Positions 1 to 6,783 of a stretch of 64,000 bases of DNA are shown here, piece by piece (position 1 is the first letter of the stretch; the number at the start of each line of letters is the position of its first letter). Source of the DNA: Sulfitobacter sp. D7 (GTDB lineage Bacteria; Pseudomonadota; Alphaproteobacteria; Rhodobacterales; Rhodobacteraceae). Position numbers and translations under genes: made by a program. The notes below the pieces were generated by a model. It made no database searches and had not been told where the DNA came from. It saw only the letters and a list, made by a program, of their open reading frames with translations. Location: positions 3,001,001 through 3,065,000 of the forward strand of contig NZ_CP020694.1 in NCBI RefSeq assembly GCF_003611275.1. The letters are read 5' to 3'.

Positions 1-2342
1 ACCGGTTCACCGCCCGAAGGCCCGCCCTTGATCTGATAGCCGTTCAAAAGCCGCAGTGCATTGGCGACCACCAACAGGGATACGCCCACATCCGCAGCGA
101 TGGCGCCCCACATAGAGGCCATGCCGAACGCGGTCAGCCCGACGAACAGCGCTTTGGTCGCCAACGATATACCAATATTCTGGTGGATGATCGACATGGT
201 CCGGCGTGAATGACCAATAAGCCAGGGCACCTTGCCGATATCGTCAGTCATCAACGCAATGTCGGCCGTCTCGATGGCCGCATCAGATCCGACAGCCCCC
301 ATGGCAATGGCATAATGCGCCCGCGCCATGGCCGGTGCGTCGTTCACGCCGTCACCAATCATCGCCACCATGTCGTGGATTTCCACCAGTTCTTCGATGG
401 CCGTCACCTTATCTTCTGGCAAAAGTTCGGCGCGCACTTCGTCGATCCCAACTTCGGCCGCGACGGCACGCGCGGTGCGTTCGTTGTCGCCCGTCAACAT
501 CACGATCGTCTCCACACCCTGCGCATGCAACTTTTCAACGACCCCCTTAGCATCAGGGCGGATGCGGTCGCGCAGCTCTAGTATGCCGACCACGGCAGTC
601 TCGTCACCCACTACAACTAAGGTGCTCCCTGCTCCTTCTATTCGATCTCTCAAATCTGTCGGAATGTGATTGCCAAACCCCTTTTCCTCAGCGAACCGAT
701 CCGAGCCGAGCCAGATTACACGCCCGTCGGCGCGCCCTTCCAGCCCGCGTCCAGGCACGGTGCGTGTATCCTCTGCAGCAGTTATGGAAACACCATCAGT
801 TTGCGCGCGCGCGAGAATGGCCCGTGCCAGCGGGTGCGAAGACCGTGCTTCCAAACTCGCTGCCAGCGTTATGAGATCGCGCGCGGAGGCTTCGCCCAAT
901 GCGTGAACTGCTGCAACCTCGGGTTCGCCCATAGTGATCGTTCCCGTCTTATCCATCGCCAGCGCAGTGCTGCGACCTGGCGCCTCAACATAAGCGCCCC
1001 CCTTGATAAGCACCCCTGCTCGCGCCGACGCGGTCAGCGCTGCCACGATCGAAACTGGTGTTGAGATGACAAGGGCACAGGGGCAGGCGATTACCAGCAG
1101 CACCAACGCATTGTAGAACCAATAGTCCCAGGCACCGCCCAGGAGGAGCGGCGGCACCAGCGCAAGGGCGACCGCCAGCGCCATCACTATGGGGGTGTAG
1201 ATGCGTGCAAACTTCGCGACCCATTGCTCGACCGGGGCGCGACGGGCATGGGCATCGCCGACCATGCGAATGATTTTCGCGAGCACCGTGTCCGAGGCGG
1301 CCTTCGTCGCGCGCACCGTCAGTGTGCCCTCACCATTGATTGTGCCGGCATAAACCTCGTCGCCGAGTTCCTTCGGAACCAGTGCGCTTTCGCCAGTGAT
1401 CGGGGCCTGGTCGACAGCCCCGGCCCCCTCTAAGACCTCGCCATCAAGTGGGATGCGGTCGCCGCCGCGCACGATGAAGCGATCGTCCACGGCAACTTTT
1501 GCCGCTGGAACATTCGCCTCGCTACCATCCGGCCGGATGATCCTGGCTGTCGGTGGTGCTAAATCCAGAAGGGCCGACACCGCATTGCGCGCCCGCCCCA
1601 CACTCCAGCTCTCAAGGTAGAGCGACAGTGAAAAGAAAAACGCAACTGTCGCTGCCTCGAATAATTCGCCCAGCCCGATAGCACCCGCCACGGCCACCAC
1701 CATCAATAGATTCATGTCAGGGCTAATTCTGCGTGCTGAAGACCAGGCCTTTGGTGCAACGAGCCAGACGCCAAAAAGGATTGCGACGGCAAACAGCCCG
1801 GCTTCCGCGATGGGCATCGGCGCCGTGCCATGCCCTGCAAACAGACCAAGCGCACCCCCCATGCCCGTTTCGACGATATGGTAGAGAAATCCTGCTGCCC
1901 AAAACCCGCCGCTCAGCGTGGTAAAACGCTTTTGACGTGCCAAATGCGCTGCCTGATTTTCGGCCGCGTTGTCGGCATCCCACGGTTTCGCGCTCATGCC
2001 CGTGCTCGCGACCAACTCAGCGACCTCATCATCTGAAATCTTATCCGCAGTATCCAGAATCGTCATTCGTCCATTAATGACATCAAACGCCAGATGCTCT
2101 GTCCCGCCAACTGTTGGACCGACAGCCCTATTCAGGATCGCCACCTCTTCGGCACAATCCAGACCAGAGACCTGGAAACTTCGTCCGGTCGCGGAGATGG
2201 GTTGTGCTGGATCCGTGTCGGCTCCAGCACCGCAGCACGTACCACCTTCTCCATGAGAGTGGGAAACTCCTTTCGGATGCTCTTGATAATCACTGTGCTC
2301 GCGATCGCGGTCAGATTTGTGTTTGTGGTCATGGATAGACAT
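1..2342 (-). CDS. Zn/Cd/Pb-translocating P1B-type ATPase (3' end beyond window)
   Basis: This is a membrane pump that uses ATP to export soft divalent metals from the cytoplasm. About 780 codons are open and the frame runs off position 1, near the expected C-terminus. The N-terminus is rich in His and Cys, followed by a degenerate heavy-metal-associated domain with a DCAEE motif (residues 62-66). Then come the actuator motif TGES (316-319), the membrane CPC motif (420-422) that marks P1B pumps, the phosphorylation site DKTGT (D464) and the hinge GDGVND (663-668). I chose the ATG at 2342 because an AGGG ribosome-binding site lies just upstream and it follows a MerR-type promoter by about 30 nt. 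An earlier in-frame region has stops. A CPC pump with a His-rich leader under a CadR/PbrR-like promoter points to Zn, Cd or Pb; the exact metal is inferred. Confidence 0.93.
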   Translation of the reverse strand, partial: MSIHDHKHKSDRDREHSDYQEHPKGVSHSHGEGGTCCGAGADTDPAQPISATGRSFQVSGLDCAEEVAILNRAVGPTVGGTEHLAFDVINGRMTILDTADKISDDEVAELVASTGMSAKPWDADNAAENQAAHLARQKRFTTLSGGFWAAGFLYHIVETGMGGALGLFAGHGTAPMPIAEAGLFAVAILFGVWLVAPKAWSSARRISPDMNLLMVVAVAGAIGLGELFEAATVAFFFSLSLYLESWSVGRARNAVSALLDLAPPTARIIRPDGSEANVPAAKVAVDDRFIVRGGDRIPLDGEVLEGAGAVDQAPITGESALVPKELGDEVYAGTINGEGTLTVRATKAASDTVLAKIIRMVGDAHARRAPVEQWVAKFARIYTPIVMALAVALALVPPLLLGGAWDYWFYNALVLLVIACPCALVISTPVSIVAALTASARAGVLIKGGAYVEAPGRSTALAMDKTGTITMGEPEVAAVHALGEASARDLITLAASLEARSSHPLARAILARAQTDGVSITAAEDTRTVPGRGLEGRADGRVIWLGSDRFAEEKGFGNHIPTDLRDRIEGAGSTLVVVGDETAVVGILELRDRIRPDAKGVVEKLHAQGVETIVMLTGDNERTARAVAAEVGIDEVRAELLPEDKVTAIEELVEIHDMVAMIGDGVNDAPAMARAHYAIAMGAVGSDAAIETADIALMTDDIGKVPWLIGHSRRTMSIIHQNIGISLATKALFVGLTAFGMASMWGAIAADVGVSLLVVANALRLLNGYQIKGGPSGGEP

Positions 2343-2375
2343 AGATTGACCCTAGGATTAGATTGATTCAACTCT

Positions 2376-2406
2376 GACATAGCCCCTACAGTTACTAGAG
2401 GTTCAA
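2376..2406 (-). promoter_or_regulatory. MerR-family type promoter/operator for the P-type ATPase
   Basis: On the minus strand a -35 box TTGAAC (2401-2406) and a -10 box TATGTC (2376-2381) are separated by exactly 19 bp. The spacer has a central imperfect dyad, CTCTAGTAACTGTAG. A 19-bp spacer with a central dyad is the hallmark of promoters twisted open by MerR-family metal sensors, and this spacer resembles those I recall for PbrR/CadR. The expected transcript starts about 27 nt before the ATG at 2342. No regulator gene is visible in the window. Confidence 0.78.
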
Positions 2407-2543
2407 TAGAAAAAATTGCGTTTCTTTTTATGAACTCTTTTGAAGATGCCGCGCTCCGACCGCCCCAGGGTGGTTCTTGTGGACCTGTGCCCGGTATGCA
2501 AGATTGTTGGTGAAAACCAAATTAGGACAGGTCAGAGGACTGA

Positions 2544-2816
2544 ATGCAAACACGACATATGATGATTGGAGCGGCCCTGCTGCTCGCAAGCGGATGTGCC
2601 GCACCAATGGCTAACTCCCGCGCGCCGGTAGACGCGGTTGGAAACCTTCCCGAACAAATCGTTAACCTAGCTGCACCTGGTCAGGACCTCACAACAGCTC
2701 GGCTTCGTTCCGAGGATGGATGCTACTGGTATGAGCACAGCGGTCTAGTAGAAACGACACTGGTGCCGCTCCGCTCAATAGGTGGCAACCCGATCTGCAC
2801 CACGCGCTCGGCGTGA
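2544..2816 (+). CDS. Small predicted lipoprotein of unknown function
   Basis: This 90-residue protein starts with a basic residue, a hydrophobic stretch and the lipobox LASGC (Cys at residue 18), so it should be lipidated and anchored in a membrane facing the periplasm. The remaining 70 residues contain two further cysteines (in DGCYW and NPICT) that could pair. A GAGG ribosome-binding site lies 6-7 nt before the ATG. It lies between the divergent ATPase and the convergent L,D-transpeptidase, so a role in envelope or metal stress is possible, but that rests only on position. I do not recognise the family. Confidence 0.65.
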   Translation: MQTRHMMIGAALLLASGCAAPMANSRAPVDAVGNLPEQIVNLAAPGQDLTTARLRSEDGCYWYEHSGLVETTLVPLRSIGGNPICTTRSA

Positions 2817-2849
2817 CTAATTGACCAGTGCAGACTGGTTGGGCGTAGA

Positions 2850-3518
2850 TCACGTTCGCGGGGTCACGCTTTCTTCTGCCGAATACAGGAACGCCGTCGA
2901 ACCAGTTTTGACGTTCGGGTATAGATGGTTGATATGTGCCATGACCATGCGGACACACCCCGAACTCGCGCGCCCGCCGATGCTTCTTGGTTCGGGCGTC
3001 CCGTGAATGCGTAGATAGGTGTCTCGGTTGCCTTCAAAAAGGTAAAGCGCCCGCGAGCCAAGAGGGTTTTCTGGGCCAGGGTCAACACCGTCGGCAACCG
3101 GGCCATAGAGCTCGGGATCGCGTGCGATCATGTTTTGGGTCGGCGTCCAGTTTGGCCATTCCACTTTTCGCTGGATCGTATACGTGCCGGGCTCGTACAG
3201 GTTACCACGGGCGATCGCCACACCGTAACGCATCGCAGTTCCCCCTTCTTCGATGTGATAGATGTAGCGCGCTACGGCATCGACGTGGACGTCTCCCGGA
3301 ACAAGCCCGTCCTTAGCGTCCACCCGCTGGGGCAAAAAGCGCGGGTGCAGGCCCCACGGGTTTGACGTAGTTGGATCAAAAGCGGGAGGTGTGACCTGCG
3401 CGTCCCAGGCGGCCTTCTCCTCCTTGGTGGGCCGAGTGGCTGCCAGTAGCGGGCCAGCGATTGGAGTAGAAAACAGCGCACCGCTGGTCTGGAGAAAATG
3501 TCGTCTTGTCAGCATCAT
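2850..3518 (-). CDS. L,D-transpeptidase (YkuD domain), Tat-exported
   Basis: This 222-residue protein cross-links peptidoglycan stem peptides, or attaches proteins to them, in the periplasm. The N-terminus has a Tat-like twin-arginine signal (TRRHFLQ, residues 4-10) and a hydrophobic stretch ending near AATR. The YkuD catalytic signature is at residues 172-190: His172 in IHGTPEP, then SSGCVR with the nucleophile Cys188. Length and motif spacing fit the ErfK/YbiS group. An AAGGA site precedes the ATG at 3518. The nearest upstream signal is a MerR-type promoter at 3637-3667 on the same strand, which suggests that metal stress may induce it. The 118-nt leader between that promoter and the start codon shows no other gene. 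Confidence 0.9.
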   Translation of the reverse strand: MMLTRRHFLQTSGALFSTPIAGPLLAATRPTKEEKAAWDAQVTPPAFDPTTSNPWGLHPRFLPQRVDAKDGLVPGDVHVDAVARYIYHIEEGGTAMRYGVAIARGNLYEPGTYTIQRKVEWPNWTPTQNMIARDPELYGPVADGVDPGPENPLGSRALYLFEGNRDTYLRIHGTPEPRSIGGRASSGCVRMVMAHINHLYPNVKTGSTAFLYSAEESVTPRT

Positions 3519-3636
3519 TCTTATTCCTTCAACGTTAGGTAGGCAAACTAAGCTTAAACAAGACCACTCTGCCGTTCAGTAAGGAAAGCCTGAAGCAGTA
3601 TGGCCTGTTAGACTCGAATGCCGTTCTTCGCCTGCG

Positions 3637-3667
3637 GTCCTAACTCCTAAAGCCGCTGTAGGTTCAA
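3637..3667 (-). promoter_or_regulatory. MerR-family type promoter/operator upstream of the L,D-transpeptidase
   Basis: Minus strand: -35 TTGAAC (3662-3667), a 19-bp spacer, and a weak -10 TAGGAC (3637-3642). The spacer starts with CTACAGCGGCTTTAG; together with the last C of the -35 box this gives a 7-bp inverted repeat with one mismatch (CCTACAG / CTTTAGG). The geometry matches the other two such sites nearby. The poor -10 box makes it less certain than its neighbours. Confidence 0.55.
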
Positions 3668-3702
3668 GAGAAATATTTCTATCGAACCGGGCTTCTTGGA
3701 AC

Positions 3703-3948
3703 CTAAATCCGTTCCCTTATTTGTGTTAACACCCCTACTCGGGCGGTTTCTGTGACGAAAAAAGCTACTTCTAGCAACTGATGATACGAGTTCACCGTTT
3801 CAATTCTCTGCCAACGGACAATAGCAGGCGGTTTGCGACCAAGGGTCAAAGGCCGGCTTTTATGAATGTATAACGCCAGCCACTTCCTGACGCGGGCCAT
3901 TGGCGCTGATCCGTTTTCACAGGCATACAGGCATGTAAGTAGCCCCAT
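3703..3948 (-). pseudogene. Possible decayed IS3-like transposase C-terminal fragment
   Basis: A minus-strand reading frame here contains WLALYIHKSRP followed by LGRKPPAIV. This resembles the C-terminal part of DDE transposases of the IS3/IS481 kind, where the pattern is roughly W-x-x-x-YN-x-x-RPH-x-x-L-G-x-x-PP. The usual RPH is changed to SRP and the catalytic upstream half is missing, so any copy is a relic. It lies in an otherwise gene-free stretch between the L,D-transpeptidase and the transglutaminase gene. The match is by memory of the motif and is weak. Confidence 0.35.
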
Positions 3949-4249
3949 AAACCCCAGCTAACGCCGCAGCCCCCAGCTAAGATGTAGTTAAGGAAACGGT
4001 CATCGCTATCCATTGGCATGTGGGCACCTCACCATCGCAGCAGATTTTTCCACACAAATGAACTGAGCTAACCGCCCTGAACGGAATTCGAGTTCTTAGG
4101 TGGTCCGAACTTGTAGTTGGCTTCGTGTAGCGCATTAACCTAGGGATCAACCTCCAGGATGTTCAAAATGGATTTCGACTTTTTTGGTGATGGTGCCTCG
4201 CGGGAGCGAACATCATCCTAGTAGCGCAGCGCACGGGATAACTTTCGAC
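3949..4249. other. Gene-free stretch
   Basis: I see no convincing coding region, RNA gene or repeat here on either strand. A 12-bp string at 3976-3987 also occurs at 6430-6441 next to the IS3-family remnant, which may mean this stretch is old insertion-sequence debris. The right end merges into the MerR-type promoter at 4250. Confidence 0.4.
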
Positions 4250-4280
4250 TTGAAGCTACATCTACTGTAGCAATTACACT
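4250..4280 (+). promoter_or_regulatory. MerR-family type promoter/operator for the transglutaminase-CDF pair
   Basis: Plus strand: -35 TTGAAG (4250-4255), a 19-bp spacer and -10 TACACT (4275-4280). A perfect 6-bp inverted repeat (GCTACA / TGTAGC) straddles the spacer start and centre. Transcription should begin near 4287, about 20 nt before the chosen start codon at 4310. This is the cleanest of the three MerR-type sites in the window. Confidence 0.8.
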
Positions 4281-4309
4281 TGTCTCATCACGATTCGATG
4301 GAGACGGGA

Positions 4310-5074
4310 ATGAATGCCGACACAACTTTGCTTCAGCCGACAGAATTACTCGACTTTTGCCGAGGCCCGATCAGTAGTCTCATCGAAAAGCGTGGCTGGC
4401 TGGCGCTTTCCGAACATGGTCGGATCGGCGCAGCATATGATTTCGTCCGTAATGAGATCCACTTCGGCTATAACCGCGCGGACAACATTCCGGCCTCAGT
4501 CGTGCTGATGGACGGCTATGGCCAGTGCAATACTAAGGCCACGCTGCTGATGGCGCTTCTGCGCGCGCTCGGTTTCCCTTGCCGGCTGCATGGCTTCACC
4601 ATCCACAAGGCTCTTCAGCGTGGCGTCGTGCCCGAAGCAGTCTACCCGATTGCGCCGGTAGAGATCCTGCATTCATGGGTCGAGGTTCGCGTTATTGGCA
4701 CCTGGGTGAACCTCGAAGGCTTTATTCTGGATACTGACTACCTAACCCGGCTCCAAGCGCACTTCCCCGGACGCAAAGAGTTCTGCGGTTACGGCATCGG
4801 GACAGATTGTCTCGGCGCACCACCGGTCGACTGGCGCGGTGGTGACACCTACATCCAACGCACTGGCATCACGCGCGACCTCGGAACATTTGATGCCCCG
4901 GATGAATTCTATCGGCAACATCGGCAGGAATTCGGACGCCTTCGTGGATGGCTCTACCGACACGGAATTCGCCATTGGATGAACGCACGTGTCGCCGCGC
5001 TCCGGTCGGGCCGCTTGGTCCCCTCGCCAGAGATTACGGCCCACAATCAAGAGGAGCCGCATTATGCCGCATGA
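4310..5074 (+). CDS. Transglutaminase-like (papain-fold) cysteine protease-type protein
   Basis: The protein has 254 residues from the chosen start. It belongs to the transglutaminase-like superfamily, whose bacterial members are mostly thiol proteases or peptide-modifying enzymes. The catalytic Cys is in YGQCNTKATLL (Cys73) and the His in HSWVEV (His121). An acidic third residue probably lies shortly after, within NLEGFILD. There is no signal peptide, so it is probably cytoplasmic. Earlier in-frame starts (TTG 4280, ATG 4298) overlap or crowd the -10 box of the promoter at 4250-4280. The ATG at 4310 has GGAG 6 nt upstream and fits the expected transcript start. Its last 11 nt overlap the CDF exporter gene, so the two are probably translationally coupled. 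The substrate is unknown. Confidence 0.82.
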   Translation: MNADTTLLQPTELLDFCRGPISSLIEKRGWLALSEHGRIGAAYDFVRNEIHFGYNRADNIPASVVLMDGYGQCNTKATLLMALLRALGFPCRLHGFTIHKALQRGVVPEAVYPIAPVEILHSWVEVRVIGTWVNLEGFILDTDYLTRLQAHFPGRKEFCGYGIGTDCLGAPPVDWRGGDTYIQRTGITRDLGTFDAPDEFYRQHRQEFGRLRGWLYRHGIRHWMNARVAALRSGRLVPSPEITAHNQEEPHYAA

Positions 5075-6029
5075 TCACGGTAATGCCCACATGGACCCGA
5101 CTTCCGGGGACCGGAGGGTATCGGTCGCCATTTGGGCCAATGCTCTTCTGACTGTTGCGCAGGTCGTCGGCGGCATCTTTTCTGGCAGTCTTGCCCTCAT
5201 TGCAGACGCACTGCACAATTTCTCTGATATGGCATCGCTAGTCATCGCCTTCGTCGCGCGCAAGATTGCCCGGCGACCGGCAGATGAACGCATGACCTTC
5301 GGCTATGGCCGGATCGAGATCGTAGCGGCGCTGATCAACTACACCACCCTAATCCTTGTCGGCGTCTATCTGATTTACGAGGGCGCGATGCGCTTTATCG
5401 AGCCAACGGAGGTCGCTGGCTGGACCGTCGTTATCCTCGGTTGCGTGGCGCTCGCGGTAGACAGCTTGACCGCATGGCTCACCTGGTCGATGCAGAAAGG
5501 CAGCGTGAACATCCGCGCGCTCTTCCTACACAATCTATCCGACGCACTGGCCTCAGTAGCGGTGATCATCGGGGGGACGCTGATCATTCTCTACGACGTG
5601 ACTTGGGTCGATCCGGCGATCACGATTGCCATTGCCCTCTACATTCTCTACCTCGCCCTGACCGAAATCGGAAAGCCGATCCGTACGTTGATGCTCGGCA
5701 GCCCCCCCGACATGGATAGCCGTGCAGTGGTCCGGGCGATGACCGAGGTGGATGGTGTCGAGGACGTGCATCACGTTCATCTCTGGCAAATGCAGGAACA
5801 CGAAGCAGCGCTCGACTGTCACGTGGTGCTGACAGAGGCGGGCTGGAGCCGCATCGAACCGGTCAAGGCGGAAATCAAAGAACGGCTGAGTACGGAGTTC
5901 AGCATAATGCATTCCAGCTTTGAGTTCGAGAACATCCACCACGCGCACCAGAACGTCCAACTCTTCGGCCACGGCGACGTAGAGAAGAAACCCGACCACG
6001 AAGACAACAAAGATACTGAAAGACAGTGA
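5064..6029 (+). CDS. Cation diffusion facilitator (CzcD/ZitB-like metal exporter)
   Basis: This 321-residue inner-membrane antiporter exports Zn2+, Cd2+ or similar ions in exchange for protons. The N-terminus is His-rich, followed by six predicted membrane helices. The family's metal-binding motifs are HNFSD (51-55, helix 2) and HNLSD (156-160, helix 5), the H-x-x-x-D pairs typical of Zn/Cd transporters. A cytoplasmic ferredoxin-like domain follows (DGVEDVHHVHLW), and the tail is His- and acid-rich. The ATG at 5064 has GAGGAG 7 nt upstream. A longer in-frame extension to 4989 lies inside the previous gene and has no family similarity. It is the second gene of a two-gene unit behind a MerR-type promoter. 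Confidence 0.93.
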   Translation: MPHDHGNAHMDPTSGDRRVSVAIWANALLTVAQVVGGIFSGSLALIADALHNFSDMASLVIAFVARKIARRPADERMTFGYGRIEIVAALINYTTLILVGVYLIYEGAMRFIEPTEVAGWTVVILGCVALAVDSLTAWLTWSMQKGSVNIRALFLHNLSDALASVAVIIGGTLIILYDVTWVDPAITIAIALYILYLALTEIGKPIRTLMLGSPPDMDSRAVVRAMTEVDGVEDVHHVHLWQMQEHEAALDCHVVLTEAGWSRIEPVKAEIKERLSTEFSIMHSSFEFENIHHAHQNVQLFGHGDVEKKPDHEDNKDTERQ

Positions 6030-6390
6030 CAATGTCACCGGCATCGTTTGCCAGAGCAAACGGTATGGAGCGCACTCATGCGCCGCACTCATGCGCACCA
6101 GAATGAAGAGTGGCGGACCATCCGGCCAAGTCGGTGGGGCGAGTGAAATGCCTCCACGATAAGGCCCCACAAACTGCTTTCAGACAGCGTTAAAAGACCG
6201 AACGCCACCCCGTCAGAAAATCGACCCTACGTCCGAAGTGGCCGTCGGGTAAGCTGCGGGCATCGCTTTCACCTGCGCCGCCCCTGCCAGTGATGAGTTT
6301 CGCTCCGTCATGTGTTTCACCGATGCGCTTCTGCGAACATCAGCCCGAGGTATCGGTGAAGCTCACCTCGATATCGCCCCTCTCTCGTGC
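6030..6390. other. Gene-free stretch after the CDF exporter
   Basis: Apart from the tandem 13-bp duplication, I see no supported gene, RNA or terminator. The stretch ends at an insertion-sequence terminus near 6391. Confidence 0.4.
6071..6096. repeat. Perfect tandem duplication of a 13-bp unit
   Basis: The unit CGCACTCATGCGC occurs twice head to tail (6071-6083 and 6084-6096) just after the CDF exporter gene. Each unit ends in a small palindrome (GCGC/ATGCGC-like). No function is evident; it may be a slippage duplication. Confidence 0.6.
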
Positions 6391-6617
6391 CCCTGAAATG
6401 GTCCTGTTTTTTAGGACAGCTTTGTGGCTCAGCTAAGATGTAATTTGGTTGGTTTCATGCCGCCCTCTGGGTCCGCTCTGCTTCAACGAATGCGTCGTCA
6501 GAGGATTGTTTGTCGAGAGCCGTGTGTGACACCTCGGAGTTGTAAAACCCGACCCAGTCTTTGATTAAGCGCTTGGCTTGAAACCCGTCCTGCAATTCAT
6601 GCAGATATACAGCCTCC
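6391..6617 (-). pseudogene. IS3-family transposase (OrfB) 3' remnant with IS end
   Basis: Reading leftward, about 54 codons ending at a stop at 6455-6457 encode a clear C-terminus of an IS3-family integrase-type transposase: EAVYLHELQDGFQAKRLIKD, then WVGFYNSE and HTALDKQ. After the stop, about 60 nt of non-coding sequence contain a short dyad (TCCTG / AGGA) and reach a probable IS end near 6391. The catalytic DDE part and the other IS end are absent, so this is a dead fragment. The exact borders are uncertain. It marks a past insertion between the metal cassette and the recombinase island. Confidence 0.75.
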
Positions 6618-6697
6618 TGTGCGAGTATTTGGTACCAGCGCCTTTTCTACCGCGGAAGGTAAAAGGTCTATCAGGCGAATGCCCGGTCGCAACAAAC

Positions 6698-6747
6698 AAT
6701 GAGGGCCAACCTACGGCCCTTAATGATGAGAGCGGTCGGCCCTCATT
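6698..6747 (-). terminator. Probable terminator after the island rarA
   Basis: AATGAGGGCC (6698-6707) and GGCCCTCATT (6738-6747) form a 10-bp inverted repeat. An alternative compact hairpin AGGGCC / GGCCCT (6702-6720) is followed, in the leftward direction, by a T/G-rich tail. It lies 37 nt past the stop of the rarA gene and is the only hairpin after the long leftward operon. Confidence 0.45.
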
Positions 6748-6783
6748 GCTGCGAAATGATCGGCGGGGCGCACCTACTAGTTC

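Noticed and set aside
2824..2839. Hairpin ACCAGT-GCAG-ACTGGT between the lipoprotein and L,D-transpeptidase genes as a terminator
   Set aside because: The stem is only 6 bp and there is no T-run on either strand.
3976..3987. 12-bp match to 6430-6441 as proof of a second IS copy
   Set aside because: It is too short alone; kept only as a hint in the gene-free stretch.
4280..4309. Longer start (TTG at 4280) for the transglutaminase-like gene
   Set aside because: It begins in the -10 box of the MerR-type promoter, upstream of the expected transcript start.
4989..5063. N-terminal extension of the CDF exporter
   Set aside because: It lies inside the preceding gene, has no family similarity, and the ATG at 5064 has a better ribosome-binding site.
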